Below, piece by piece: positions 1-6,803 of a stretch of DNA of 6,859 nt. The position numbers and the translations under genes were made by a program. Every line of letters begins with the position of its first letter. The first letter of the stretch is position 1. The stretch is from UBA5359 sp002410925 [NCBI: bacterium UBP13_UBA5359] (GTDB lineage: Bacteria; UBP13; UBA5359), in NCBI GenBank assembly GCA_002410925.1, contig DHPR01000009.1, positions 1 through 6,859 of the forward strand. Direction: 5' to 3'. The notes under the pieces were generated by a model. That model was not told the origin of the DNA. It was given only the letters and a program-made list of their open reading frames with translations, and searched no databases.

Positions 1-830
1 ATTTCATAGATGAATGGCATGCCAACAATTATCCCCAAATGATCCGAGAGAGCACCCTGAAGGACAGGTTTGATGTATCACTTGCCTGGGAGGAGATAAC
101 CCCTGAGGGGAAGAAAAACCTGGATCAATGGTGTCAGGAGCAGCAGGTTGGCAAGGCTGCAAGCATTGAGCAGATAGTGGAGGAATGTGATTGTATAATA
201 GTGCTGTCTCCCGACAATGCCGAGCGTCATGAAGACCTGGCTGATCTGCCGCTGAGAAGCGGCAAGCCGGTTTATATTGACAAGCCGATAGCGCCATCTC
301 TGGCAGCCGCCTCAAGATTGTTCGCCAAGGCGGAAAGATATGGCACTCCCATGATGTCATCTTCAGCTCTACGCTTCGGTTCAGCTCTGCAGAAAGCTTT
401 GGATGAAGAGTTAAAGGAACAAAGAGTCAATTTTGTCTCCGTCAGAGGCGGCGGAGTATTTCATATATATGCCATTCATCAGTTGGAGATGCTGGTGATG
501 GCGATGGGAACTGGGGCACGGAGAGTGATGCAATGTGGAACAACGGAAGTGCCGCTGATGGTCGTGGACTATGAAGATGGGCGCAGAGGCAGTATCAATC
601 TCCTGCGCGGATATGCATTTCAACTCAGCGCTCAATACGGAGAGAATAAAGCACTGGCGATAGACACTATGGACGATTTCTTTCCCCTCTTTATAGAAGC
701 TATGCTGACTTTCTTTGATAGTGGGAAATCCGTAATACCACAGGAGCAGACGCTGGAGATAGCTGCTTTGATAGAAGCAGGCAACGCCGCCCTGCTTCAG
801 CCGGATACCTGGGTGAAGGTACCGGGGTAA
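1..830 (+). CDS. Gfo/Idh/MocA-family NAD(P)-dependent oxidoreductase, 5'-partial
   Basis: The reading frame is open from the left edge (first full codon at 3) to TAA at 828-830, giving 275 visible residues, so the gene starts upstream. The Met at 39 is internal: the preceding visible residues, FIDEWHANNYPQ, are in frame and look like normal family sequence. Members of this family are cytoplasmic Rossmann-fold dehydrogenases acting on sugars or polyols and usually have about 330-400 residues. The GxGxxG nucleotide loop would be off the window. Visible hallmarks are the 'CDCIIVLSPDNAERHEDLADLPLRSGKPVYIDKPIA' region, in which IDKP (codons 276-287) matches the conserved E/D-K-P motif whose Lys is catalytic. 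The later 'FHIYAIHQLEMLVMAMG' segment carries the His expected near the active site. The GntR-type regulator starts 17 bases downstream, suggesting co-transcription. The family is firm; the substrate cannot be read, though context suggests a sugar. Confidence 0.88.
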   Translation, partial: FIDEWHANNYPQMIRESTLKDRFDVSLAWEEITPEGKKNLDQWCQEQQVGKAASIEQIVEECDCIIVLSPDNAERHEDLADLPLRSGKPVYIDKPIAPSLAAASRLFAKAERYGTPMMSSSALRFGSALQKALDEELKEQRVNFVSVRGGGVFHIYAIHQLEMLVMAMGTGARRVMQCGTTEVPLMVVDYEDGRRGSINLLRGYAFQLSAQYGENKALAIDTMDDFFPLFIEAMLTFFDSGKSVIPQEQTLEIAALIEAGNAALLQPDTWVKVPG

Positions 831-847
831 TGTGAGAACCGATAATC

Positions 848-1984
848 ATGCCCGGAGAGATCTGCAAACGGAGTGTGCAAAGGAGCTTGAAACCAATAAT
901 TAACAAAGAGCAACCGAGAACCGCCGTTGCAGGCGGTTCTCCCGAGCCCTTATATGCTGCTTTAATCAATGATATCAGACGGCGGATAGAGATAGGAGAA
1001 CTCCAGCCTGGAGATAAGCTTCCGGCCACCCTAAAGATGGCTGCACAATATGGTGTTTGCCACAAGACGGTGCAACTGGCCATGAAAGCGCTTGCCCGGG
1101 AAGGTCTGCTGATACGCCGCAAATATTTCGGAACTTTTGTAGCCTCCGGAGATGTCGGCAGCGCGAAAAAACCGGCAGAGCCGCATGTAGCTCTGCTGAT
1201 GAAGTATATTAAAGAGAGAACTGCTTCCGATATCTTTGATACAGATATCGTTGATGGAGTTATGGAAGCTGCCGCAGCTTACGGCTGTCGGGTTGATGTT
1301 AATCTCTATTCCAGGTTGGACACTCTGGCCATGGATAGATCCCTGACAGGATTTCTGTTGGTTCGCCCCGGCCGGGAAGAGGCTTTGCAGATTAAACGTC
1401 TGGGATTGCCTACCGTATTGCTGGATATTGCTCATGCCAGATTAGGGCTGGGTTTTGCTCGCAGCGACAACGCCAGAGGGATACGGACTGCTTTGCAGCA
1501 CCTTATCCGGCAGGGACATCGAAAGATTCTCTATTTACATAGCGATTGCAGCAATCCGTATAACTTCTCCGGCATAGAGCGGTATAAGACCTTCATGGCG
1601 GCAGCCGATGAATATAAGCTGCCGATGGAGAATTCTTCTCTGCTCTTTGCCGATTTCTCCGGCTTGCCGGAAGGTTCCGAATATACTGCATTGCTTACTG
1701 ATGGGGTAATGTCTACCAGGCATACCCTTAACATATTGCTGCGGCAGGGCATACGGTGTCCGCAGGATATTTCCTTTATCGGGTTTGATGATGTGGATCC
1801 CGTCGATTTCCAGGCGCTGCCGCTTACCGTCATCAGACAGCGCCTGGACGAAGTCGGCCGGGCCGGGCTGAAGCTTCTTCTGGACCAGGATCGCGACTGG
1901 CGCAGAGCAAAAATTCTGGTATCTCCCGAGCTTATAATCCGGGGCTCTACCGCTTCACATCAGAGCCTTTCATCCTCCCGTTAA
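848..1984 (+). CDS. GntR-family transcriptional regulator with LacI/GalR-type sensor domain (AraR-like architecture)
   Basis: A 378-residue cytoplasmic DNA-binding regulator. Residues about 33-101 form a GntR winged helix-turn-helix: PLYAALINDIRRRIEIGELQPGDKLPA, then the helix-turn-helix around GVCHKTVQLAMKAL and the wing GLLIRRKYFGTFVASG. Residues about 113-372 resemble a LacI/GalR periplasmic-binding-like sensor, with DNARGIRTALQHLIRQGHRKI and the C-terminal PQDISFIGFDDVDP...PLTVIRQ...LIIRGS. This arrangement is known from Bacillus subtilis AraR, where a sugar effector releases the operator. The recognition-helix region CHKTVQ departs from the common SRGTVR, so its operator probably differs from that of the second regulator. 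ATG at 848 is the only ATG before the domain, but it has no clear Shine-Dalgarno. GTG 875 or TTG 887, nearer to AGGAG at 881-885, are not better placed. Residues 1-32 look unstructured, so the true start is uncertain. The effector is unknown. Confidence 0.9.
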   Translation: MPGEICKRSVQRSLKPIINKEQPRTAVAGGSPEPLYAALINDIRRRIEIGELQPGDKLPATLKMAAQYGVCHKTVQLAMKALAREGLLIRRKYFGTFVASGDVGSAKKPAEPHVALLMKYIKERTASDIFDTDIVDGVMEAAAAYGCRVDVNLYSRLDTLAMDRSLTGFLLVRPGREEALQIKRLGLPTVLLDIAHARLGLGFARSDNARGIRTALQHLIRQGHRKILYLHSDCSNPYNFSGIERYKTFMAAADEYKLPMENSSLLFADFSGLPEGSEYTALLTDGVMSTRHTLNILLRQGIRCPQDISFIGFDDVDPVDFQALPLTVIRQRLDEVGRAGLKLLLDQDRDWRRAKILVSPELIIRGSTASHQSLSSSR

Positions 1985-2057
1985 ACCTCCTGGTCTCTCT
2001 AACAACCGGCTTCTGTTCCCTGATTTGTAATCGTACTCAAGGTTGTAAAATTACCTA
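1985..2057. other. Short intergenic region between the two regulators
   Basis: This gap of 73 bases contains no ORF of note. No stable stem followed by a T-run was found. The only inverted match is ACAACC near 2002 with GGTTGT at 2041-2046, which is too far apart to call a terminator. The hexamer TTGTAA occurs at 2025-2030 and again at 2043-2048, and the segment just upstream of the -35 is A/T-rich (GTAAAATTACC), which could help promoter strength. Nothing here can be assigned firmly. Confidence 0.4.
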
Positions 2058-2086
2058 TTGACAGAGGGGCGGCCATGTAGTAAAAT
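2058..2086 (+). promoter_or_regulatory. Sigma70-type promoter driving the second regulator and probably the downstream genes
   Basis: TTGACA at 2058-2063 matches the consensus -35 hexamer exactly. TAAAAT at 2081-2086 matches five of six -10 bases, and the spacer is exactly 17 bases. The predicted transcription start is about 2092-2094, some 42-44 bases before the chosen start codon at 2136. It lies in the intergenic gap in front of the regulator, where a promoter is expected. It is the best such match seen outside coding sequence in the window. Activity is predicted from sequence only. Confidence 0.72.
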
Positions 2087-2090
2087 TTAT

Positions 2091-2110
2091 ACAGGTTTAA
2101 ACAGGTTAAT
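2091..2110 (+). promoter_or_regulatory. Candidate operator: 10-base tandem repeat with partial dyad symmetry at the predicted transcription start
   Basis: Two adjacent units, ACAGGTTTAA (2091-2100) and ACAGGTTAAT (2101-2110), share ACAGGTT at a spacing of one helical turn. The same bases form an imperfect 16-base palindrome at 2091-2106, with core GTTTAAAC (2095-2102) and outer AC/GT arms, so six of eight half-site pairs match. It begins about five bases after the -10 element and so overlaps the expected start of transcription, where a bound repressor would block polymerase. AraR-type regulators are known to bind 16-base palindromic operators, so autoregulation by the adjacent regulator, or control by the upstream one, is a reasonable inference. 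Confidence 0.5.
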
Positions 2111-2135
2111 AATACGGGCGGCAAAGAGAGAGGCC

Positions 2136-3263
2136 ATGATCGGCAAAGGAAAGAGACGAAACAAGGGTCCCCAGCCCATATACAGGTGTTTGCAGGAGAG
2201 CATCGTTGCCAAGGTGAGCAGAGGCGAATTCCAGCCTGATGATGCACTCCCTTCCGAAAATCATCTGGCTGAAGAATACGGCATCAGCCGTGGCTCCGTT
2301 CGTACTGCCCTAAAAGAGCTGCAAAACAAAGGCATAATCTATTCTGTAGTCGGCAAGGGTAGTTTTATCAATAGGCAGATATCCGATCAACCATCAATTA
2401 AACAGGATAGAATCGCCTTTATTGTACCCAGTCTCGATGGTTCGGATTTACAGATATACCGGGGTATTGAAGATACCCTAAACAAAGCCGGCTATATGCT
2501 CTCCATCTTCAATTCGCAAAGAAGTATTGAACAGGAAAATAAGAACCTGAAGCTGTTGCTGGAAGGCAAAGAAAAGGGAGCCATTATCTTTCCCAACTGG
2601 GGCAGGACTAATGCTGAAGCCCTGTTTGAATTGAAGATGGCCGGCTATCCCTTTGTGTTGATTGACAGGTACTTCCGGGAGCTGGAAACGGATTACGTTG
2701 TTACCGATAATAAGAAAGGCGGATTTCTGGCCACTGAGCATTTGATAAAGCTGGGACATAAGAGGATAGGGATTATTCCGGGCTTGAAGTGCACGGCTAT
2801 CGAGGATCGCCTTGAGGGATATCGCGAAGCTCTGGCCCGATATGGCCTTGTCCACGATCCGGCTCTGGCTAGACATCTGGAGAGAGCCGATGCAGAAAAG
2901 AGCGAGCCGTCGGCGGAGATAGGATATAATGAGGCTGTGAACCTGCTTAAAGAGAGGCCAACGGCTATCTTTGCCACCAACGACTTTTTGGCGCAGGGAG
3001 CTATCAGGGCAATACAGGATGCCGGTATGAATATTCCCGAGGATATATCGGTTGTTGGCTTTGACAACCAGGGGTTTACCGAGCTGCTTGATCCATCCCT
3101 GACTACGGTAGCTCAGCCATGCTATAACATGGGGCAAAGAGCAGCCGAAATAGTTCTTAGAAAATTGAATAACGATCAGAGAAGTAAGGAAATTAAACGT
3201 ATCACTCTGAAGCCGGAACTAATAATGCGGCGAAGTTGCTTGAGTCCGGCGACAAGAGAATAG
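2136..3263 (+). CDS. GntR-family transcriptional regulator with LacI/GalR-type sensor domain, second copy (AraR-like architecture)
   Basis: A 375-residue regulator. Residues about 14-80 form a canonical GntR winged helix-turn-helix: PIYRCLQESIVAKVSRGEFQPDDALPSENHLAEEYGISRGSVRTALKELQNKGIIYSVVGKGSFI. Residues about 93-370 match the LacI/GalR sensor fold: RIAFIVPSLDGSDLQIYRGIEDTL, PFVLIDRYFRELETDYVVTDNKKGG, HLIKLGHKRIGIIPG, PTAIFATNDFLAQGAI, PEDISVVGFDNQ and LTTVAQP. The frame also offers TTG at 2058, but that codon is the -35 element of the promoter, and the extra 26 residues have no family resemblance. ATG at 2136 follows a purine-rich AAAGAGAGAGG and starts a few residues before the domain, so it is preferred. 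The stop lies 21 bases before the pseudopilin gene, suggesting one transcript. Likely a sugar-responsive repressor acting on its own promoter and the following secreted-hydrolase genes; the effector is not readable. Confidence 0.92.
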   Translation: MIGKGKRRNKGPQPIYRCLQESIVAKVSRGEFQPDDALPSENHLAEEYGISRGSVRTALKELQNKGIIYSVVGKGSFINRQISDQPSIKQDRIAFIVPSLDGSDLQIYRGIEDTLNKAGYMLSIFNSQRSIEQENKNLKLLLEGKEKGAIIFPNWGRTNAEALFELKMAGYPFVLIDRYFRELETDYVVTDNKKGGFLATEHLIKLGHKRIGIIPGLKCTAIEDRLEGYREALARYGLVHDPALARHLERADAEKSEPSAEIGYNEAVNLLKERPTAIFATNDFLAQGAIRAIQDAGMNIPEDISVVGFDNQGFTELLDPSLTTVAQPCYNMGQRAAEIVLRKLNNDQRSKEIKRITLKPELIMRRSCLSPATRE

Positions 3264-3269
3264 AATATA

Positions 3270-3277
3270 GGGAGGTG
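3270..3277 (+). promoter_or_regulatory. Ribosome-binding site of the pseudopilin gene
   Basis: GGGAGGTG is a strong Shine-Dalgarno match; its GGAGG core ends 9 bases before ATG 3285. It favours this ATG over the in-frame ATG at 3297, and it lies in the short gap after the regulator's stop codon. Confidence 0.8.
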
Positions 3278-3284
3278 TCTGGTA

Positions 3285-4013
3285 ATGAGTATAAGAATGA
3301 AACGAGGGAGAGGTTTCACACTTATAGAACTATTAGTTGTTATAGCAATCATCTCTCTGCTCGCAGCTATCTTATTCCCAGTCTTCGGCAAGGCCAGAGA
3401 AAAGGCGCGTCAGGCAACTTGCACCAATAATCTGAAGCAGATTGGGATGGCGGTGATGCAGTATTCGCAGGATTGGGATGAGTTTCTTCCCCATGCAGGT
3501 AATGCACATGGGTTTGCCTCTGGAATTTTAAACTGGAAACAGTTAGTGGCTCCGTATCTGTCCGTTGTTTCCCCCGTCACAACTCATACGGTTGAAACAG
3601 GTGTCTTTAGGTGCCCCAGCCAACCAAACAAGACTTGTGGGAATGCAGCTTATGGTGATAATGGCGGATACGGTGGATACGGCTGGAATATACAATATAT
3701 GGGATGGCGTAACGAAATCGTGGGTGATTGTCAGCCTTGGATTAATCTTGCAGATATAGCAAGTCCTTCCAACACCATTCTTGTAGGAGAGACGAGTGAT
3801 TATTATGCCTATGATGGAAGTGGTACGGATCGCTCATATCGCTGCTTTGCAATTTATTATCAACCTGCTTGGGGTGAAGGTGCTGATTTTGCATGCAAGC
3901 GGCATAACAATGGCGGCAACTATGCTTGGTGTGACGGACATGTGTCATGGATATCGGCGGATGCTATGCTCAGCAAGGCTCAACAATGGTTCAACCCCAA
4001 CCGGTACCGGTAA
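3285..4013 (+). CDS. DUF1559-type prepilin-like protein with N-terminal methylation motif and H-X9-DG motif
   Basis: A 242-residue type IV pilin-like (pseudopilin) protein. Residues 1-10 are a short basic leader ending RGRG; prepilin peptidase should cut G10|F11, leaving [24 protein letters not shown] as an N-terminal hydrophobic helix with the conserved Glu at mature +5 (E15). It would sit in the inner membrane with its C-terminal domain outside the cytoplasm, perhaps in a type II secretion or pilus-like assembly. [36 protein letters not shown] is typical of the DUF1559 family. H207 and D217-G218 form the diagnostic H-X9-DG motif near the C-terminus. A Gly/Tyr-rich stretch follows residue 120, and seven Cys, six of them beyond the helix, could form disulfides. 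Families like this are hugely expanded in Planctomycetota, Lentisphaerota and Armatimonadota and often sit beside CAZyme genes, but their biochemical role is not established. The gene lies between a regulator and a secreted hydrolase. Confidence 0.93.
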   Translation: MSIRMKRGRGFTLIELLVVIAIISLLAAILFPVFGKAREKARQATCTNNLKQIGMAVMQYSQDWDEFLPHAGNAHGFASGILNWKQLVAPYLSVVSPVTTHTVETGVFRCPSQPNKTCGNAAYGDNGGYGGYGWNIQYMGWRNEIVGDCQPWINLADIASPSNTILVGETSDYYAYDGSGTDRSYRCFAIYYQPAWGEGADFACKRHNNGGNYAWCDGHVSWISADAMLSKAQQWFNPNRYR

Positions 4014-4094
4014 AGAACTCACAAATATATTTTACTGTATGGCGACAACTACGACAACTGAATAAGGTCTGATGAAAACCACAAACAAAAATAT
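4014..4094. other. Intergenic spacer between pseudopilin and hydrolase genes
   Basis: No terminator-like hairpin with a T-run and no convincing promoter pair were found, so read-through from the pseudopilin gene is plausible. It contains a small direct repeat, CGACAACT at 4043-4050 and again at 4052-4059 (9-base period). A 12-base palindrome ACCGGTACCGGT (4000-4011) overlaps the end of the upstream coding region and the first base of its stop codon. Either could be chance. Confidence 0.35.
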
Positions 4095-4100
4095 GGAGGT
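4095..4100 (+). promoter_or_regulatory. Ribosome-binding site that fixes the hydrolase start at ATG 4109
   Basis: GGAGGT sits 8 bases before ATG 4109. A TTG at 4100 is also in frame but overlaps this site, so it cannot be the start served by it. Starting at 4109 also gives a clean signal peptide. Confidence 0.85.
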
Positions 4101-4108
4101 TGAACATT

Positions 4109-6760
4109 ATGAAACCGGCAAGCATTGGTATTTCGGTTATGCTGGCAGTAGCATTGTTGTTTTGGGGAATGCCCGGCGCACGTGCGTCGTCGGATGGTCT
4201 TGTGGCTTACTGGCCTATGGATGAGGGACAGGGTAACGTCATCAAGGATAAAAGCGGCAATGGTAATGATGGCACTATACGCGGCGGCGTAAAATGGATT
4301 GATGGAAAACATGGTAAGGCGCTGGAGTTTAATGGGATTGATAGCTATGTTGACTGCGGAAACAAGGACAGCCTGAATATTTCTGAGGAGATAACTATAG
4401 CAGCCTGGGTTAAATTGTATTCGCTGAAAGGCGGCGGTATAGTTAGCAAGTATGGAGGCAAAACCGGGGGGTATTTCCTGGCGCCTTGCTGGCGGGATGA
4501 CGGCCTTCCGTATTTTTTTATAAGAGAAACAAAAACAGGGGCTACGGTATCAATAATTGGAAATCGACACAAATTAGAGCTGAATAAATGGTATCATCTT
4601 GTGGCTACTGCTAAAAAAGGCGACAAGATTAAACTATATATAGATGGTGTTCTTGTCGGAGAAAACAAGGCCATGGATAAGTCTTTTAGCAATGATATCG
4701 ATAGCCTGGTTATAGGAAGGTACAGCGAATCACTTAATGGCGCCATTGAAGATATAAAGATATATAACAGGGTACTCTCTGGAGAAGAGATCAAGAGGAA
4801 TGAGGCACAGGCATTCCCTGTGGAGAAGCTGAACCAGATGAAGCAAAAAATTCAGGGTTTGATGAGCCAGGTTGATGCTTTGCTTGGAAAGCATTCTGCA
4901 AACGGATATCTGATTAATGTAAAGAACCACACCCTGGCCTTGAAGACCAGGGTGGATGGCTATGCCGACCACACAGAAGCTTTAACCTTGGGGCAAATTA
5001 ATGCCTTAAATATAAGTATACCACAAGAGATATTTATGCTCGGCAAAGCAATTAATGCCTTTAAAAGCAGCAGAATACAGGGCCGAGATGCATATGTTTT
5101 TGCTAAACAACCCATTTCGAATAATCGGATAAAACCGGATGCAGTGTTTATAGCGGATGAAACCGTTAAGAAAATAAAGATTCGCGCCTGTCCCGGAGAA
5201 TATGAAGCTGCGAGTTTAATAATATGTGCTGTGCATGATTTAAATAATTTGCTGCTTACTCCTACAGTTCTAAAAAATACATCTGGCGGTGTCATTTCTC
5301 AGAATAATATAGATGTTAGAATAGTGAAATGGTGGTATCAGGCTGGCGATGGAATTATTAAAACGTGCGGAAAACATTTCATTCCTGAACTAATCCTGCA
5401 TGACGACTTGCTGGTGAAAGTGGATGAAACGGCCAGCGACAATTTTGTCAGATTGGCTTACCCCGAGGGTGATAAGTATGTGCGTATAAGCAGTGATAAA
5501 CCGCTGCCGGGTATTGGCTCACGTCCAAGCTTAAGCACATTTCCTGTCAAAGATGAACCTAGTCTTATGCCTGCAAGTATTAGCAAAGGCAGAAACAAGC
5601 AGTACTGGTTGACTATCAATGTCCCCCAGAATGCAACTGCGGGTACATACAAGGGTAAAATAGCTTTAACTGCTAACAAAAAAGCAATTGAGCCGGACAC
5701 CATAGATTTGGAAGTAGAGGTGCTGCCTATAAAGCTATTGAAGCCATACTATACATCAAGCATTTATTACCGAGGTTATCTTAGCAATAATGGCGGTACA
5801 ATCTCTTCCGAGGAAAAAACCAAACAGCAACTGGAGGCAGAACTTAAGAATATGTACCAGCATGGCGTAACCAATCCAACGTGTTATCAACCATTCGATA
5901 AAGCCCTGTTAGGCGAGTATCTGTCAATCCGGCAGAAGATAGGCATGAAGGGGCCGTTGTACTATCTGGGATTCATATCCGATCGCGATATTTATCCTGC
6001 TGCATTTTCTACTGGTTTGCAGCAAAATAAAAATGCTCAGCAAATGCTGATAAAGCGTACGAAAGAACTCTCTGATTTTGCCAGAGCCTATGGCATAGAT
6101 GATGTGTATATATACGGTATAGATGAGGCTGAGGGAAGCCGTCTGGCAAGTCAAAGAGAGGGCTGGCAGACAATACATGATGCCGGAGCCAAAATTTTTG
6201 TTGCCGGAAGTAAAAACGAGAATATATCTCGGATGGGCGATATACAAGATTTGTTGGTATGCTTTGGTGATCTTGCTGCCAATGAGTCTAAAGCCTGGCA
6301 TGATAAGGGGCATAAAATATGGTCGTATGGAAATCCTCAAGGCGGGATAGAAGAGCCTGAAACTTATAGAAGAAACTACGGACTTCTGCTCTGGCAGAAC
6401 GACTATGATGGCGGTTGCACTTATGCTTATCAAAACGGTAGCGTTAGTACAATGACATGGAACGATTTTGAATCAAATAATGGATACCGCCACCATAACA
6501 TGACTTATCCAACGGTTGACGGCGTGATAGATACCATTCAGTGGGAGGGCTATCGTGAAGGCGTGGACGATGTTAGGTACCTTACCACTCTGATTAACGC
6601 CGTTGAGAGCGCCAAGGTATCAAAAGATGAGAGACGGGTAAAGGCTGCACGGGAAGCAGAGAAGTACTTGGCAGAGTTAAAAACGGTCGATCTAAGCACC
6701 CGTGATTTGAGCACAGTCCGGTCGGAGATTATCCGCAGCATAATCAGTCTTGGCAAATGA
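4109..6760 (+). CDS. Exported LamG-domain / GH123-like (DUF4091) glycoside hydrolase
   Basis: An 883-residue exported protein. Residues 1-26 are a Sec signal peptide with hydrophobic core and AxA-type cleavage site ARA|SS. Residues about 30-232 form a LamG/concanavalin-like jellyroll: LVAYWPMDEGQG, DKSGNGNDGTI, ALEFNGIDSYVDCG, ITIAAWVK, KWYHLVATAKKGDKIKLYIDGVLVG and GAIEDIKIYNRVLSGEEI. This is likely a glycan-binding module. A helical linker (about 238-320) includes QMKQKIQGLMSQVDALLGK. A beta domain (about 340-540) contains GEYEAASLIICA and KQYWLTINVPQNATAGTYKGKI. The C-terminal region (about 545-870) resembles the DUF4091/GH123 TIM barrel. YGIDEAEG holds an adjacent Asp-Glu pair (D672-E673), matching the catalytic pair of characterised GH123 beta-N-acetylgalactosaminidases, and TVDGVIDTIQWEGYREGVDDVRYL is the typical end. 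Many DUF4091 proteins are uncharacterised, so amino-sugar glycosidase activity is inference. The gene follows the pseudopilin and is probably in the same operon. Confidence 0.88.
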   Translation: MKPASIGISVMLAVALLFWGMPGARASSDGLVAYWPMDEGQGNVIKDKSGNGNDGTIRGGVKWIDGKHGKALEFNGIDSYVDCGNKDSLNISEEITIAAWVKLYSLKGGGIVSKYGGKTGGYFLAPCWRDDGLPYFFIRETKTGATVSIIGNRHKLELNKWYHLVATAKKGDKIKLYIDGVLVGENKAMDKSFSNDIDSLVIGRYSESLNGAIEDIKIYNRVLSGEEIKRNEAQAFPVEKLNQMKQKIQGLMSQVDALLGKHSANGYLINVKNHTLALKTRVDGYADHTEALTLGQINALNISIPQEIFMLGKAINAFKSSRIQGRDAYVFAKQPISNNRIKPDAVFIADETVKKIKIRACPGEYEAASLIICAVHDLNNLLLTPTVLKNTSGGVISQNNIDVRIVKWWYQAGDGIIKTCGKHFIPELILHDDLLVKVDETASDNFVRLAYPEGDKYVRISSDKPLPGIGSRPSLSTFPVKDEPSLMPASISKGRNKQYWLTINVPQNATAGTYKGKIALTANKKAIEPDTIDLEVEVLPIKLLKPYYTSSIYYRGYLSNNGGTISSEEKTKQQLEAELKNMYQHGVTNPTCYQPFDKALLGEYLSIRQKIGMKGPLYYLGFISDRDIYPAAFSTGLQQNKNAQQMLIKRTKELSDFARAYGIDDVYIYGIDEAEGSRLASQREGWQTIHDAGAKIFVAGSKNENISRMGDIQDLLVCFGDLAANESKAWHDKGHKIWSYGNPQGGIEEPETYRRNYGLLLWQNDYDGGCTYAYQNGSVSTMTWNDFESNNGYRHHNMTYPTVDGVIDTIQWEGYREGVDDVRYLTTLINAVESAKVSKDERRVKAAREAEKYLAELKTVDLSTRDLSTVRSEIIRSIISLGK

Positions 6761-6803
6761 AGCAATCTATTAACTGCAACATATAATCCAACTATGTGTT
6801 ATC
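6761..6803. other. Short spacer after the hydrolase gene
   Basis: This A/T-rich gap shows no stem followed by a T-run, so no terminator is called; transcription may continue into the gene starting at 6824. Confidence 0.35.

Noticed and set aside
276-281. TTGACA hexamer resembling a -35 element
   Set aside because: It lies inside the oxidoreductase's conserved IDKP codons, so the protein sequence explains it. A similar TTGACA near 2661 is likewise coding.
700-1122. Open frame of 140 codons on the minus strand spanning the first gene junction
   Set aside because: It overlaps two well-supported genes on the other strand and carries no motif.
2179-2200. ACAGGTGTTTGCAGG-like bases resembling the operator repeat inside the second regulator gene
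   Set aside because: They encode the conserved YRCLQE start of the winged helix and match the repeat only loosely.
2478-3137. Long open frame of 219 codons on the minus strand
   Set aside because: It lies wholly antisense to the second regulator, shows no recognisable domain, and the + strand frame has clear family motifs throughout.
4000-4011. Perfect 12-base palindrome ACCGGTACCGGT at the end of the pseudopilin gene
   Set aside because: Explained by the codons for NRYR and the stop; too short and lacking a T-run for a terminator, and no second copy was seen.
4043-4059. CGACAACT direct repeat in the pseudopilin-hydrolase gap
   Set aside because: Only two short copies with no positional link to a promoter; likely chance.
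4466-4519. Runs of six G and seven T in the LamG region as possible slippage or frameshift sites
   Set aside because: The frame continues with LamG motifs on both sides, so there is no sign of a frameshift or switch.
5924-6433. Open frame of 169 codons on the minus strand
   Set aside because: It is antisense to the GH123-like domain, has no family resemblance and no plausible ribosome-binding site was noted.
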